Shown here: in pieces, positions 18,215-27,145 of the stretch | Position numbering within the stretch: position 1 is the stretch's first letter | Layout: each line of letters opens with the position of its first letter | Origin: Flavobacterium psychrotolerans | GTDB taxonomy: Bacteria; Bacteroidota; Bacteroidia; Flavobacteriales; Flavobacteriaceae | Assembly (NCBI RefSeq): GCF_003097635.1 | Contig: NZ_QCZI01000011.1 | Coordinates: 1 to 64,000 of the forward strand | Length of the DNA stretch: 64,000 nt | Reading direction: 5' to 3' | Made by a program: the position numbers and the translations under genes | The notes under the pieces: model-generated | What the model was told of the DNA's origin: nothing | Databases searched by the model: none | Seen by the model: only the letters and a program-made list of their open reading frames with translations

Positions 18215-19999
18215 ATGTCACGATTCAAAGAAAATGATTTACCAAAATCAAAAATTACGGCAAGTTCACTCCAAAAAGCCACACTAATATTTAATTACGC
18301 CGGAAATCATCGTTGGAAATTTTATGTAGGTTTGGTTTTTCTTTTATTGACAGGAGCAACCGCATTGGCATTTCCAAAATTGATGGGAATGTTAATTGAC
18401 TGTGTAAAAAATAAGAGCTACACTCAGGCGAATACTATTGCTTTGGGATTGGTTGTTATTTTATTGTTTCAATCTGTTTTCTCCTTTTTTAGATTGTCAT
18501 TATTCGTGAATTTCACGGAACATACCTTAGCTAACTTACGCTTATCCTTATATAGCAATCTTGTAAAACTTCCCATGTCGTTCTTTTCGCAAAAACGTGT
18601 TGGAGAATTAAACAGCCGAATCAGCTCAGACATTACCCAAATTCAAGATACCTTAACCTCTACAATTGCTGAATTTTTAAGACAATTTATCCTAATAATT
18701 GGAGGCGTAGTCTTGTTAGCAAGTGAAAGTTTCAAATTGACTTTATTGATGCTATCCGTAGTTCCACTTGTGGCAGTTGCAGCAGTGATTTTCGGACGTT
18801 TTATCCGGAAATATTCCAAAAAAGTGCAGGATCAAGTAGCAGAAAGCCAGGTTATTGTTGAAGAAACCATGCAAGGCATCAGCATCGTTAAGGCATTTGC
18901 AAACGAATGGTATGAAATTGCGCGCTATAATGGTAAAATTAAAGAAGTGGTAAAACTCGCCATTAAAGGCGGTAAATACCGTGGCTACTTCGCTTCCTTC
19001 ATCATCTTTTGTTTGTTTGGAGCTATTGTTGCCGTAGTTTGGTTTGGCGTTCGATTGAGCATTAGCGGAGAAATGAGCGTGGGACAATTAATTTCCTTTG
19101 TACTGTATTCCACTTTTGTAGGCGCTTCTTTTGGTGGTATTGCCGAATTGTATGCCCAAATTCAAAAAGCTATCGGAGCGACCGAAAGAGTATTTGAACT
19201 GTTAGAAGAAAGTCCAGAAAAAATAAATAGTGCCCAATCAGTAGCAAACCAAAAAATAAAAGGGAATGTAACTTTTAAGAATGTAAAATTCAGTTATCCT
19301 TCCCGAAAAGAAATTCAGGTTTTAAAGGACGTAAGTTTTACAGCCAGCTTCGGCCAAAAAATAGCGATTGTCGGGCCAAGTGGCGTGGGTAAATCGACTA
19401 TTGCCTCACTCCTACTAAGATTTTACGATATTGAAAGTGGCGAAATTCTAATTGATGGAAAAAGTATTTATGATTATGATTTAGAAAATCTTCGGGGCAA
19501 TATGAGTATTGTACCACAGGACGTTATTTTATTTGGTGGGACCATCAGGGAAAACATTGCTTATGGAAAGCCCGATGCCACCAATGAAGAAATTCTTTTA
19601 GCCGCAAAGCAAGCAAATGCCCTGAACTTTATAGAAGGATTCCCAGAGCAATTTGAAACCCTTGTGGGAGAACGAGGAATTAAATTATCCGGAGGACAAC
19701 GTCAACGTATTGCCATAGCTCGTGCTTTACTTAAAAACCCGAGTATCTTAATCCTAGATGAGGCAACTTCTTCTTTAGACAGCGAAAGCGAAAAACTGGT
19801 TCAGGAGGCCTTAGAGATTTTGATGGAAGGAAGAACGAGTATCATTATTGCACACCGTCTCTCTACCATTCGTAGCGCTGACCAAATTTTAGTTCTTGAT
19901 AATGGAATAATTATTGAAAAAGGTACTCATCAAGAATTAATTGCATTAGAAAATGGAATTTATAAAAACCTGAGCAACTTGCAGTTTAGCTATTCGTAA
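18215..19999 (+). CDS. ABC exporter, fused membrane and ATPase domains
   Basis: A 594-residue half-transporter that should work as a homodimer in the inner membrane. Six membrane segments lie between about residues 38 and 320. The ATPase domain has Walker A GPSGVGKST near residue 389, the signature LSGGQRQRIAIARAL near 494, Walker B ILILDEATSSLD near 515 and the switch His in IIAHRLST near 548. The closest types are MsbA or multidrug (BmrA-like) exporters; substrate cannot be told from sequence. It is monocistronic. Confidence 0.92.
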   Translation: MSRFKENDLPKSKITASSLQKATLIFNYAGNHRWKFYVGLVFLLLTGATALAFPKLMGMLIDCVKNKSYTQANTIALGLVVILLFQSVFSFFRLSLFVNFTEHTLANLRLSLYSNLVKLPMSFFSQKRVGELNSRISSDITQIQDTLTSTIAEFLRQFILIIGGVVLLASESFKLTLLMLSVVPLVAVAAVIFGRFIRKYSKKVQDQVAESQVIVEETMQGISIVKAFANEWYEIARYNGKIKEVVKLAIKGGKYRGYFASFIIFCLFGAIVAVVWFGVRLSISGEMSVGQLISFVLYSTFVGASFGGIAELYAQIQKAIGATERVFELLEESPEKINSAQSVANQKIKGNVTFKNVKFSYPSRKEIQVLKDVSFTASFGQKIAIVGPSGVGKSTIASLLLRFYDIESGEILIDGKSIYDYDLENLRGNMSIVPQDVILFGGTIRENIAYGKPDATNEEILLAAKQANALNFIEGFPEQFETLVGERGIKLSGGQRQRIAIARALLKNPSILILDEATSSLDSESEKLVQEALEILMEGRTSIIIAHRLSTIRSADQILVLDNGIIIEKGTHQELIALENGIYKNLSNLQFSYS

Positions 20000-20075
20000 G
20001 ATCCATTTAAACTGTGTATACCAAAAAGTTATTGGAGAAACCCTAATAGCTATTTTGTTTATTATAAAATTAAGA

Positions 20076-20603
20076 CTACTTTGACAAAGCGTCATTAACA
20101 ACAGCCCGATCTATATATTGAATCACTCTATCTACTTTATCATTAGCATCAAAATGGTAATCGGTATGGATCCATTGTTTCATCGTTTTCCCTTTTTTAT
20201 ATTTGACAATAACTTCGTACCAACCCAATAGCCAAATGCCAGGCTTTTCAACACTTTGAGGCTCTTTTACATTAATGGGCAGCCAAATTGCATTCTTAAA
20301 AGTAATAGTCTCGATAACATTTGCTCTTCGATCCTTCCAAAATTTGACAATTGCAACTTTTCCAACCAGACTGTCTCCATTATTCCATTTATAAACTGCA
20401 TCATCTGAAAAGGCGGATACCCAACTATTAATATCTCCTTTCTCTAAATCCATAAGGCTTTTTTTACCTATAACTTCATATTTAGAATCCGCAAATTCTG
20501 CCGGAATTGCCTTTGGCGCATTCAAATTCTCCTTTTTTGGCTCTTCATTTTTACATCCTACAAATACCGAAGTAAACAAAATAATTAAAAATAATTTTCT
20601 CAT
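20076..20603 (-). CDS. NTF2-like (SnoaL-type) lipoprotein
   Basis: From the ATG at 20603 the 175-residue product begins MRKLFLIILF and has a lipobox ending FVGC at Cys16. An upstream in-frame ATG at 20663 would put 20 polar residues ahead of the signal and is rejected. The mature part (about residues 40-175) looks like the NTF2/SnoaL cone fold: an N-terminal helix, WVSAFSDDAVYKWNNGDS, then four strands ending with YHFDANDKVDRVIQYID. Probably a membrane-anchored ligand-binding domain; ligand unknown. Confidence 0.75.
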   Translation of the reverse strand: MRKLFLIILFTSVFVGCKNEEPKKENLNAPKAIPAEFADSKYEVIGKKSLMDLEKGDINSWVSAFSDDAVYKWNNGDSLVGKVAIVKFWKDRRANVIETITFKNAIWLPINVKEPQSVEKPGIWLLGWYEVIVKYKKGKTMKQWIHTDYHFDANDKVDRVIQYIDRAVVNDALSK

Positions 20604-20811
20604 CGTTTTATATTTTAAGGTTATTGTAAAAAATTGATTCATCTCTTTAGAGAATTCACACATTAAAATTCAATCCTAAATTAACAAAAAAAGAATAACT
20701 TTTTAATTAATTTTTAAAAAAAATCATCAAAAAATACTGAAAATCAATTTTTTACAGCAACAACAATTAATTGTAATTAAACAGTTTGCCCTTTAATAAA
20801 ACTATTTTGCA

Positions 20812-20841
20812 TAAAAAAACTCCATCTTAACGGGTGGAGTT
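20812..20841 (-). terminator. Terminator after proline dehydrogenase
   Basis: A seven-bp stem (AACTCCA at 20818-20824, TGGAGTT at 20835-20841) followed on the minus strand by seven Ts. Confidence 0.75.
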
Positions 20842-20878
20842 CTATATCTTCTGTTAATTGAAAACGCAATACTGTAAA

Positions 20879-22048
20879 CTATTTACCTTTTCTTCTATCA
20901 CGTTCTGTTTTTATTAATTTTAATTCTCGGCTGGTTTGTCCAGCAACTGAAGTATTCTCTTCTGCTCTACGAATTAAATATGGCATCACATCTCGCACCG
21001 GACCAAAAGGCAAATATTTAGCTACATTATACCCATCTTGAGCTAAATTAAAGCTAATATTATCACTCATGCCATATAATTGTCCAAACCAAATCCTATT
21101 ATCATTTTTAGCTATTCCTTTTTCCTGCATCAACTCCATTAATCTGTAGGAGCTCGATTCGTTGTGGGTTCCTGCAAATAGGGACATAGTGTCTAAATGT
21201 TCGGTCATATACTGAACTGCGGCATCATAATTTTCATCCGTGGCTTCTTTAGAATTACATATTGGCGATAGATACCCTTTTTCGGTAGCACGTTCATTTT
21301 CCTTTTCCAAGTAAGCCCCACGAACTAGCTTCATCCCAATTAAAAAACCTTCCGATTTTGCTATATCATGCAGTTGTTTCAAATAATCCAATCGATCCCA
21401 ACGATACATTTGCAGTGTATTGAAAACAATGGCTTTTTCTTTATTGTATTTTCGCATCATTTGGGTCACCAAATCATCGGCAGCATCTTGCATCCAACTT
21501 TCTTCAGCATCTATCAATAAAGCGACGTTTTTTGTGTGTGCTTCATTGCAAACCAAATCAAAACGAGCCACAATCTTATCCCATTCTATTTGTTCATTGG
21601 GAGTTAAGGATTGTTTTTCTCCTAATTTTTCATACAAATCTAATCGCCCAAAACCTGTGGGTTTAAATACTGCAAAGGGAATAGCCTCACGCTCTTTAGC
21701 AAATTCTATGGTTTTTAAAGTCATATCAAGAGCAGCGTTAAACTGTTCTTCTTCTTCTTTACCCTCAACAGAATAATCCAAAACCGACGAAACACCTTTG
21801 GTAAACATTTTATCAACCACAGTAAGACAATCGTCTTCATTAACGCCCCCGCAAAAATGGTCGAAAACAGTAGCACGAATCAATCCTTCAACAGGCAAAT
21901 GCGCTTTGATGGCAAAATTAGTTACCGCCGTGCCAATGCGAACTAACGGTTGATTATCTATTAATTTAAAAAGGAAATATGCTCTATCTAATTCAGTATC
22001 ACTTTTTAGTGAAAACGCAACTTGAGTATTATTGAATATATTTTTCAT
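20879..22048 (-). CDS. Proline dehydrogenase (mono-functional)
   Basis: Oxidises L-proline to delta-1-pyrroline-5-carboxylate with FAD, feeding electrons to quinone; peripheral inner-membrane enzyme. The 389 residues contain the family's barrel landmarks: FAVFKPTGFG near residue 110, VALLIDAEESWMQDAADD near 176, FNTLQMYRWDR near 208, GMKLVRGAYLEKE near 237, FAGTHNESS near 290 and FGQLYGMSDNISFNLA near 322, ending with YLIRRAEENTS. There is no P5C dehydrogenase domain. It is divergent from aroB. Confidence 0.93.
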   Translation of the reverse strand: MKNIFNNTQVAFSLKSDTELDRAYFLFKLIDNQPLVRIGTAVTNFAIKAHLPVEGLIRATVFDHFCGGVNEDDCLTVVDKMFTKGVSSVLDYSVEGKEEEEQFNAALDMTLKTIEFAKEREAIPFAVFKPTGFGRLDLYEKLGEKQSLTPNEQIEWDKIVARFDLVCNEAHTKNVALLIDAEESWMQDAADDLVTQMMRKYNKEKAIVFNTLQMYRWDRLDYLKQLHDIAKSEGFLIGMKLVRGAYLEKENERATEKGYLSPICNSKEATDENYDAAVQYMTEHLDTMSLFAGTHNESSSYRLMELMQEKGIAKNDNRIWFGQLYGMSDNISFNLAQDGYNVAKYLPFGPVRDVMPYLIRRAEENTSVAGQTSRELKLIKTERDRRKGK

Positions 22049-22065
22049 TTATAAAATTTGTTGAA

Positions 22066-22073
22066 CAAATATA
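22066..22073 (-). promoter_or_regulatory. -7 element of the proline dehydrogenase gene
   Basis: TATATTTG on the minus strand matches TAnnTTTG, 17 bases upstream of the ATG at 22048. Confidence 0.55.
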
Positions 22074-22137
22074 ACTAGACTTCGGAAATTATATGATGAA
22101 AAATACCTTATTTTGCAATTCTATTTTAAAAGTAATT

Positions 22138-23205
22138 ATGGAATCTATTCAAGCCAACGGTTATGTTGTCCATTTCAATGAAAATGGATATGAAGCACTC
22201 AACAAACATTTACAGGAAAAAAAATATTCAAATATATTCATCATCGTCGATAGCCATACCAATGAATTTTGTTTACCCCGTTTTCTTCCCTTAATCGAAA
22301 CGGAATTGGCTATTGAAATCATAGAATTTGATGCAGGAGAAAGTTTTAAAAATATCGAAACCTGCGTATCCATTTGGAATGTGCTTACCGAACTTGGTGC
22401 CGATAGAAAAACTCTGGTATTAAATTTAGGTGGTGGCGTTGTAACGGATTTGGGTGGTTTTGTATCTTCCACATTCAAAAGAGGGATTGATTTCATAAAC
22501 ATTCCAACCACTTTACTCTCCATGGTCGATGCTTCCGTTGGCGGAAAAACTGGCGTAGATTTGGGCAATTTAAAAAACCAAATAGGAGTTATCAATGTGC
22601 CTATAATGGTATTAATCGATACTTCTTATTTAGAAACGCTTCCGCAAAATGAGATGCGCTCCGGTCTTGCCGAAATGCTAAAACACGGCTTAATTTATGA
22701 TAAAACAGAATGGGAAAAATTTCTAGACCTAAAATCTATCGATTTTGCCGATTTTGATACCTTCATTTATCGTTCGGTAGCCATAAAAAATGAAATCGTA
22801 ATTCAAGACCCTACGGAACAAAACATTCGTAAAGCCTTAAATTTCGGTCATACTCTAGGACATGCCATTGAAAGTTATTTTCTGGAAAACGAAAACAAAA
22901 CAACTTTGCTTCATGGCGAAGCTATTGCTGTGGGAATGATTTTGGAAAGTTACATTTCTTGGCAAAAAAAGCTGATTTCTTTAGATGAATTTGTTCAAAT
23001 AAAAGAAACAATCAAAGCTATTTTTGACGACATTATTTTTGAAAAAAATGACCTAGCTCCTATTTTGGAATTACTAATTCACGACAAGAAAAATGAGTAT
23101 GGAACCATTCAATTTGCCTTGATTGATGGAATTGGCAAAATCAAGATAAATCAAGAAGTTGAAAATGAACTAATTAACAAAGCTTTTAAAGATTATAAAT
23201 CTTAA
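22138..23205 (+). CDS. aroB: 3-dehydroquinate synthase
   Basis: Second enzyme of the shikimate pathway, closing DAHP to 3-dehydroquinate with NAD and a divalent metal. From the ATG at 22138 it has 355 residues, the family's usual length; the in-frame ATG at 22093 would add 15 residues not expected of AroB. Motifs include LNLGGGVVTDLGGF, FINIPTTLLSMVDASVGGKTGVD and GLAEMLKHG, with metal ligands from the Glu of GLAEM, the His of NFGHTLGHAIE and the His of LLHGEAIAVGM. Confidence 0.95.
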   Translation: MESIQANGYVVHFNENGYEALNKHLQEKKYSNIFIIVDSHTNEFCLPRFLPLIETELAIEIIEFDAGESFKNIETCVSIWNVLTELGADRKTLVLNLGGGVVTDLGGFVSSTFKRGIDFINIPTTLLSMVDASVGGKTGVDLGNLKNQIGVINVPIMVLIDTSYLETLPQNEMRSGLAEMLKHGLIYDKTEWEKFLDLKSIDFADFDTFIYRSVAIKNEIVIQDPTEQNIRKALNFGHTLGHAIESYFLENENKTTLLHGEAIAVGMILESYISWQKKLISLDEFVQIKETIKAIFDDIIFEKNDLAPILELLIHDKKNEYGTIQFALIDGIGKIKINQEVENELINKAFKDYKS

Positions 23206-23225
23206 TATTTTTTTAATCGAAAGGA

Positions 23226-23257
23226 TTGCAATTCAAATATATTATTTTTTACATTTG
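23226..23257 (+). promoter_or_regulatory. Promoter of the small gene ahead of arginine decarboxylase
   Basis: TTG at 23226-23228, 21-base spacer, TACATTTG at 23250-23257: a full Bacteroidota-type promoter ending five bases before the ATG at 23263. Transcription probably starts at or very near the ATG and continues into the arginine decarboxylase gene. Confidence 0.65.
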
Positions 23258-23262
23258 CGGTA

Positions 23263-23442
23263 ATGAATAAAAATAAAAACAAGAGTGAACGTTCTTTATT
23301 CGAGAACCAAAACAATAATTCTCATATTGCATTATTGGATAACATTTTTGACTTAAAAAAAATCCTAAATTTTGATTTTTTCCAACGCTCCAGCATTTAT
23401 CGGGAAAAGCTTCAAATCATTTTTGCTAATATTCGGGTTTGA
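23263..23442 (+). CDS. Small 59-residue basic protein, unknown
   Basis: This frame runs ATG to TGA for 59 residues. It starts MNKNKNKSERSLFE, is rich in Lys, Asn and Arg, and has an amphipathic second half (LDNIFDLKKILNFDFF then YREKLQIIFANIRV). It has a full promoter immediately upstream and is 56 bases ahead of the arginine decarboxylase start, with no terminator between. I recognise no family. It may be a true small protein or a translated leader that influences the decarboxylase gene; the promoter and clean frame argue against chance. Confidence 0.5.
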   Translation: MNKNKNKSERSLFENQNNNSHIALLDNIFDLKKILNFDFFQRSSIYREKLQIIFANIRV

Positions 23443-23498
23443 AAATTAGATTAACTTAATTTTTTCAATTACTTTTAATCTAAAATAATGACAACTAA

Positions 23499-24899
23499 AT
23501 GAATACACGCTATTTTGACCTCATAAATCAAACCTATTATTTTCCGCAAGAGGAGTTTACTCTAAACAAAGACAACTTGCTTTTTCACAATATCGATTTA
23601 ATGAAATTGGTGGAACAATATGGCACACCTTTAAAATTCACTTACTTACCACAAATATCCAAAAACATCAAAAGAGCCAAATCTTGGTTCCGAAATGCCA
23701 TGGATAGCAATAAATATGAAGGCAAATATTATTATTGCTATTGTACCAAAAGTTCCCATTTTGAATATGTAATGAACGAGGCCTTCAAAAACAATATTCA
23801 TATAGAAACTTCATCGGCTTTTGATATTAATATTGTGGAAAACCTTTTGGCAAATGGCAAAATCAACAAAAGTACGTATGTCATCTGTAATGGTTTTAAA
23901 AGAGACCAATACATAGAAAACATTGCCCGATTAATAAATAACGGTCATAAAAATGCAATCCCCATTATTGACAATTATGAGGAATTGGATTTGCTTCAAG
24001 GCCAAATCAAAGGAAAATTCAAAATTGGAATTCGAATTGCAGCCGAAGAAGAACCGAAATTTGAATTTTATACCTCTCGATTGGGTATTGGATACAAAAA
24101 CATCGTTCAGTTTTACAAAAAACAGATTCAGGAAAATAATAAATTGGAACTGAAAATGTTACACTTTTTTATCAATACCGGAATTAATGACAATGCCTAT
24201 TACTGGAATGAATTAGTAAAATGTATCAAAGTGTATGTGGCATTAAAAAAAGAATGCCCTACTCTCGACGGATTAAATATTGGTGGTGGATTCCCTATAA
24301 AAAATTCTTTAACGTTTGAATACGATTACCAATATATGATTGACGAAATCATCAATCAAATTAAAATTGCATGTGACGAAGCCGAGGTTGATGTTCCAAA
24401 TATTTTTACAGAATTTGGTTCGTTCACTGTGGGAGAAAGCGGCGGTGCCATTTACCAAATTTTGTATCAAAAGCAGCAAAATGACAGGGAGAAATGGAAC
24501 ATGATTGATTCCTCTTTCATAACCACTTTACCTGATACTTGGGCAATTAACAAACGTTTTATCATGTTAGCAGTAAACCGATGGAATGATACTTATGAAC
24601 GCGTTTTATTAGGTGGCATGACCTGTGATAGTGATGATTATTACAATTCCGAACAGAACATGAATGCCATCTATTTACCCAAATACAATAAAGAAAAACC
24701 ACTGTATATTGGTTTTTTTAATACAGGAGCCTATCAGGAAACTATTGGAGGGTATGGCGGATTGCATCACTGTTTGATTCCGCAACCCAAACATATACTA
24801 ATTGATAGGGATAAAAACGGAATTCTAGCCACCGAAGTTTTTTCAGAGCAACAAACATCAGAAGAAGTATTAAATATTTTAGGTTACAATAAAAAATAG
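23499..24899 (+). CDS. speA: Arginine decarboxylase (fold III, PLP-dependent)
   Basis: A 466-residue member of the alanine-racemase-fold decarboxylases. The PLP lysine is probably Lys84 in YCTKSSH. The substrate-pocket features GIRIAAEEE, TSRLGIGY, NIGGGFPIKN, TEFGSFTVGESGG, the active-site GGMTCDSDDYY and FFNTGAYQETIGGYGG are present in order. The sequence type is that annotated as biosynthetic arginine decarboxylase in Flavobacteriaceae, producing agmatine; a related activity on diaminopimelate-like substrates cannot be excluded. Next downstream is a deoxyhypusine-synthase homologue, which places both in polyamine synthesis. Confidence 0.82.
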   Translation: MNTRYFDLINQTYYFPQEEFTLNKDNLLFHNIDLMKLVEQYGTPLKFTYLPQISKNIKRAKSWFRNAMDSNKYEGKYYYCYCTKSSHFEYVMNEAFKNNIHIETSSAFDINIVENLLANGKINKSTYVICNGFKRDQYIENIARLINNGHKNAIPIIDNYEELDLLQGQIKGKFKIGIRIAAEEEPKFEFYTSRLGIGYKNIVQFYKKQIQENNKLELKMLHFFINTGINDNAYYWNELVKCIKVYVALKKECPTLDGLNIGGGFPIKNSLTFEYDYQYMIDEIINQIKIACDEAEVDVPNIFTEFGSFTVGESGGAIYQILYQKQQNDREKWNMIDSSFITTLPDTWAINKRFIMLAVNRWNDTYERVLLGGMTCDSDDYYNSEQNMNAIYLPKYNKEKPLYIGFFNTGAYQETIGGYGGLHHCLIPQPKHILIDRDKNGILATEVFSEQQTSEEVLNILGYNKK

Positions 24900-24909
24900 T
24901 TTGCAGTTT

Positions 24910-24943
24910 GTAGTTTCAGAAAAAAAGATTTTCTTTGAACTAC
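24910..24943 (+). other. Imperfect hairpin between the two polyamine genes
   Basis: GTAGTT at 24910-24915 can pair with AACTAC at 24938-24943, with weaker pairing inside. It lies between arginine decarboxylase and the deoxyhypusine-synthase homologue and could attenuate or process the transcript. No good T-run follows. Confidence 0.3.
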
Positions 24944-25002
24944 CAACTTTAACATTAAAACTCCCTTTCCAATAGACAGGGTATAAAACAAACAAATACA
25001 AA

Positions 25003-25974
25003 ATGAGTAAAGGACCAATTAGTCAGTTTATAGAAAAGCATTACTTGCATTTCAATTCTGCTTCTTTAGTTGATGCTGCAAAAGCCTATGAAGACCAACT
25101 TGCAAATGGTGCAAAAATGATGGTTACCATGGCCGGGGCAATGAGTACAGCAGAAATCGGGAAAATTTTCGCAGAAATTATCCGTAAGGATAAAGTACAA
25201 ATTATATCCTGCACCGGTGCTAATCTTGAAGAAGACATCATGAATTTGGTAGCACATTCCCATTACGAAAGAGTACCGCATTACCGTGATTTGACTCCGC
25301 AGGAAGAATGGGATTTGTTAGAAAGAGGCTTAAATCGGGTAACTGATACTTGTATTCCAGAGCATGAGGCATTCCGCCGTTTGCAAAAACACATCTATAA
25401 AATTTGGAAAGATGCCGATGACAAAGGAGAACGTTATTTTCCACATGAATTCATGTACAAAATGTTACTTTCTGGCGTTCTTGAAGAATATTATGAAATT
25501 GATTTAAAAGACAGCTGGATGTATGCAGCAGCCGAGAAAAATTTACCAATTATAGTTCCGGGATGGGAAGACAGTACTATGGGAAATATTTTTGCTTCCT
25601 ATGTTATCAAAGGAGATTTGAAAGCATCGACTATGAAATCAGGAATTGAATATATGGTATTCCTTTCGGATTGGTATCCAAAAAACAGTGCCAATGGTGT
25701 TGGATTTTTCCAAATCGGCGGAGGAATTGCTGGAGATTTTCCTATTTGCGTGGTTCCGATGTTGTATCAGGATATGGAAATGCATGATATTCCGTTTTGG
25801 AGTTATTTCTGCCAAGTTTCAGATTCAACCACCAGTTACGGATCCTATTCCGGAGCTGTACCTAACGAAAAAATTACTTGGGGAAAATTAGATATTAAAA
25901 CCCCTAAATTTATTATAGAATCGGATGCTACTATTGTAGTGCCATTAATTTTTGCTTACCTACTGGATTTATAA
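25003..25974 (+). CDS. Deoxyhypusine-synthase family protein, probable homospermidine synthase
   Basis: A 323-residue NAD-dependent enzyme of the deoxyhypusine synthase family. The catalytic lysine is visible as Lys295 in ITWGKLD, preceded by TSYGSYSGAVPNE. AGAMSTAE, SCTGANLEED, VPGWEDSTMGN and FQIGGGIAGDFP are the expected NAD and substrate regions. Bacteria lack eIF5A, so the bacterial homologues are thought to transfer the aminobutyl group to a free polyamine, giving homospermidine. The arginine decarboxylase gene directly upstream supports a polyamine role. The exact substrates are inference. Confidence 0.85.
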   Translation: MSKGPISQFIEKHYLHFNSASLVDAAKAYEDQLANGAKMMVTMAGAMSTAEIGKIFAEIIRKDKVQIISCTGANLEEDIMNLVAHSHYERVPHYRDLTPQEEWDLLERGLNRVTDTCIPEHEAFRRLQKHIYKIWKDADDKGERYFPHEFMYKMLLSGVLEEYYEIDLKDSWMYAAAEKNLPIIVPGWEDSTMGNIFASYVIKGDLKASTMKSGIEYMVFLSDWYPKNSANGVGFFQIGGGIAGDFPICVVPMLYQDMEMHDIPFWSYFCQVSDSTTSYGSYSGAVPNEKITWGKLDIKTPKFIIESDATIVVPLIFAYLLDL

Positions 25975-25984
25975 TAAAAAATTT

Positions 25985-26401
25985 ATGAAAAGAATTATTG
26001 TTGATTATTCAAAACTTACCAACGAGATCCTAACCTTGCTTGTGGAACGATTTCCTGATGGATATGATGACTCAAATATTGTACGGTTTAGAAATGCCCA
26101 AAACGAACTCATTGAGGCTGTAGAGGTAAAAACGGAAGATACTATTTACTTAGTAAAAGTAAGTACCAAACTGGCCAGCAGATTAGAAAAATTTGATGAC
26201 GATGATGATGATATCGACGATATCGTTGAACCAATCGATGTAATTAAAGGTATTGACCTCGATGATGATGATGTTTCTGATGATGACGAAGAAGAAAATG
26301 ATTTGACTAAGGATTCTGACGATTCCAGTAACGGTGATGACGATGACGATGATGACATAGAAGATGTCGCCAGCGATGATGACGATGATGACGAAGATTA
26401 A
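25985..26401 (+). CDS. Highly acidic Asp-rich protein
   Basis: From the ATG at 25985 the product has 138 residues; an in-frame ATG at 25952 overlaps the previous gene and is rejected. The first 70 residues look folded (MKRIIVDYSKLTNEILTLL, RFRNAQNELIEAVEVKTEDT, YLVKVS). The remainder is almost entirely Asp, Glu and Ser with runs of up to seven Asp. Such proteins in Flavobacterium are sometimes labelled DNA primase, which nothing here supports. It lies 10 bases after the deoxyhypusine-synthase-like gene; a polyanionic tail beside a polyamine-synthesis gene is suggestive but unproven. Confidence 0.7.
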   Translation: MKRIIVDYSKLTNEILTLLVERFPDGYDDSNIVRFRNAQNELIEAVEVKTEDTIYLVKVSTKLASRLEKFDDDDDDIDDIVEPIDVIKGIDLDDDDVSDDDEEENDLTKDSDDSSNGDDDDDDDIEDVASDDDDDDED

Positions 26402-26404
26402 ACA

Positions 26405-26436
26405 TAAAAAAGGAACTCAAAACGAGTTCCTTTTTC
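26405..26436. terminator. Bidirectional terminator between convergent genes
   Basis: AGGAACTC at 26411-26418 pairs with GAGTTCCT at 26424-26431, extended by A and T runs on either side. It ends the polyamine cluster and the leftward DinB-like gene. Confidence 0.85.
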
Positions 26437-26478
26437 TATTTAATGACTAATAAACCATATTTTTCACATCTGCATTTA

Positions 26479-26994
26479 TTACAAATAGCGTTCCTTAAAA
26501 ATTCGCTGATGGTGTTTTTGGTGTCCAATAACAAGAAATCCCAAGGCTCGAACGGAAATAACATTATCTGAAGCCGTTCCCATCCTTAACAACTGTTCCT
26601 CTGAAAAACTTTTAAAAAGAAACAAGGTCGATTGTCTCACAGCAGCCAATTCAGTCAATAAGTTCTGAAGGTTCCGAGCATTTGCGTTCGTATTATCTAC
26701 ATAGCTGTTTTCATCAAAACCGGGCAATGGTGTTTTATCATTTCTGGAAATTCGTAAGGCACGATAACTAAAAACCCTTTCAGCATCAATAATATGCTGG
26801 ATAATCTCTTTGATTGTCCATTTCCCTTCCGCATACCGATAATCAAATTTATCCATCGGAATGTTTTGCACAAATCGTATAAAATCGTGAAGACAAATTT
26901 CTAACTCTTCGATTAAACTGACGTTATCGAGTTCCTTGATATAAGTAGCGTTGAAACTCGAATATTCGTTTTCTGGCAATTGGTTTGAATTCAT
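26479..26994 (-). CDS. DinB-like (DUF664/YfiT-type) metal-dependent protein
   Basis: A 171-residue four-helix protein of the DinB/YfiT superfamily. The typical trio of metal-ligand histidines is placed as in the family: IQHIIDAE near residue 66 after YAEGKWTIKEI, and GHQKHHQRIF near residues 157-166. DinB-like proteins are often bacillithiol- or other thiol-dependent transferases; specific activity unknown. It is monocistronic and ends at a shared terminator. Confidence 0.85.
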   Translation of the reverse strand: MNSNQLPENEYSSFNATYIKELDNVSLIEELEICLHDFIRFVQNIPMDKFDYRYAEGKWTIKEIIQHIIDAERVFSYRALRISRNDKTPLPGFDENSYVDNTNANARNLQNLLTELAAVRQSTLFLFKSFSEEQLLRMGTASDNVISVRALGFLVIGHQKHHQRIFKERYL

Positions 26995-27131
26995 TTTTTT
27001 TATGTAAAGATGTGAAGAATTATAATATCATTTGAGGATTTGGATAAAAAAAATTCCAACTAGGAGACACTTAACGATACTCTTGTTGGAATAATTTATA
27101 TTTGTCATAAAAAGGTAAAAACCCATGATTG

Positions 27132-27145
27132 GGTTTGTTCCTTAC
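27132..27145. repeat. 14-bp direct repeat, copy at the 3' end of the T9SS cargo gene
   Basis: Identical to 28676-28689. It overlaps the stop codon of the cargo gene. Confidence 0.6.

Noticed and set aside
20604..20663. Upstream ATG of the NTF2-like lipoprotein
   Set aside because: It would bury the lipoprotein signal behind 20 polar residues.
22093..22137. Upstream ATG of aroB
   Set aside because: Adds 15 residues not expected in the AroB family; the ATG at 22138 gives the normal N-terminus.
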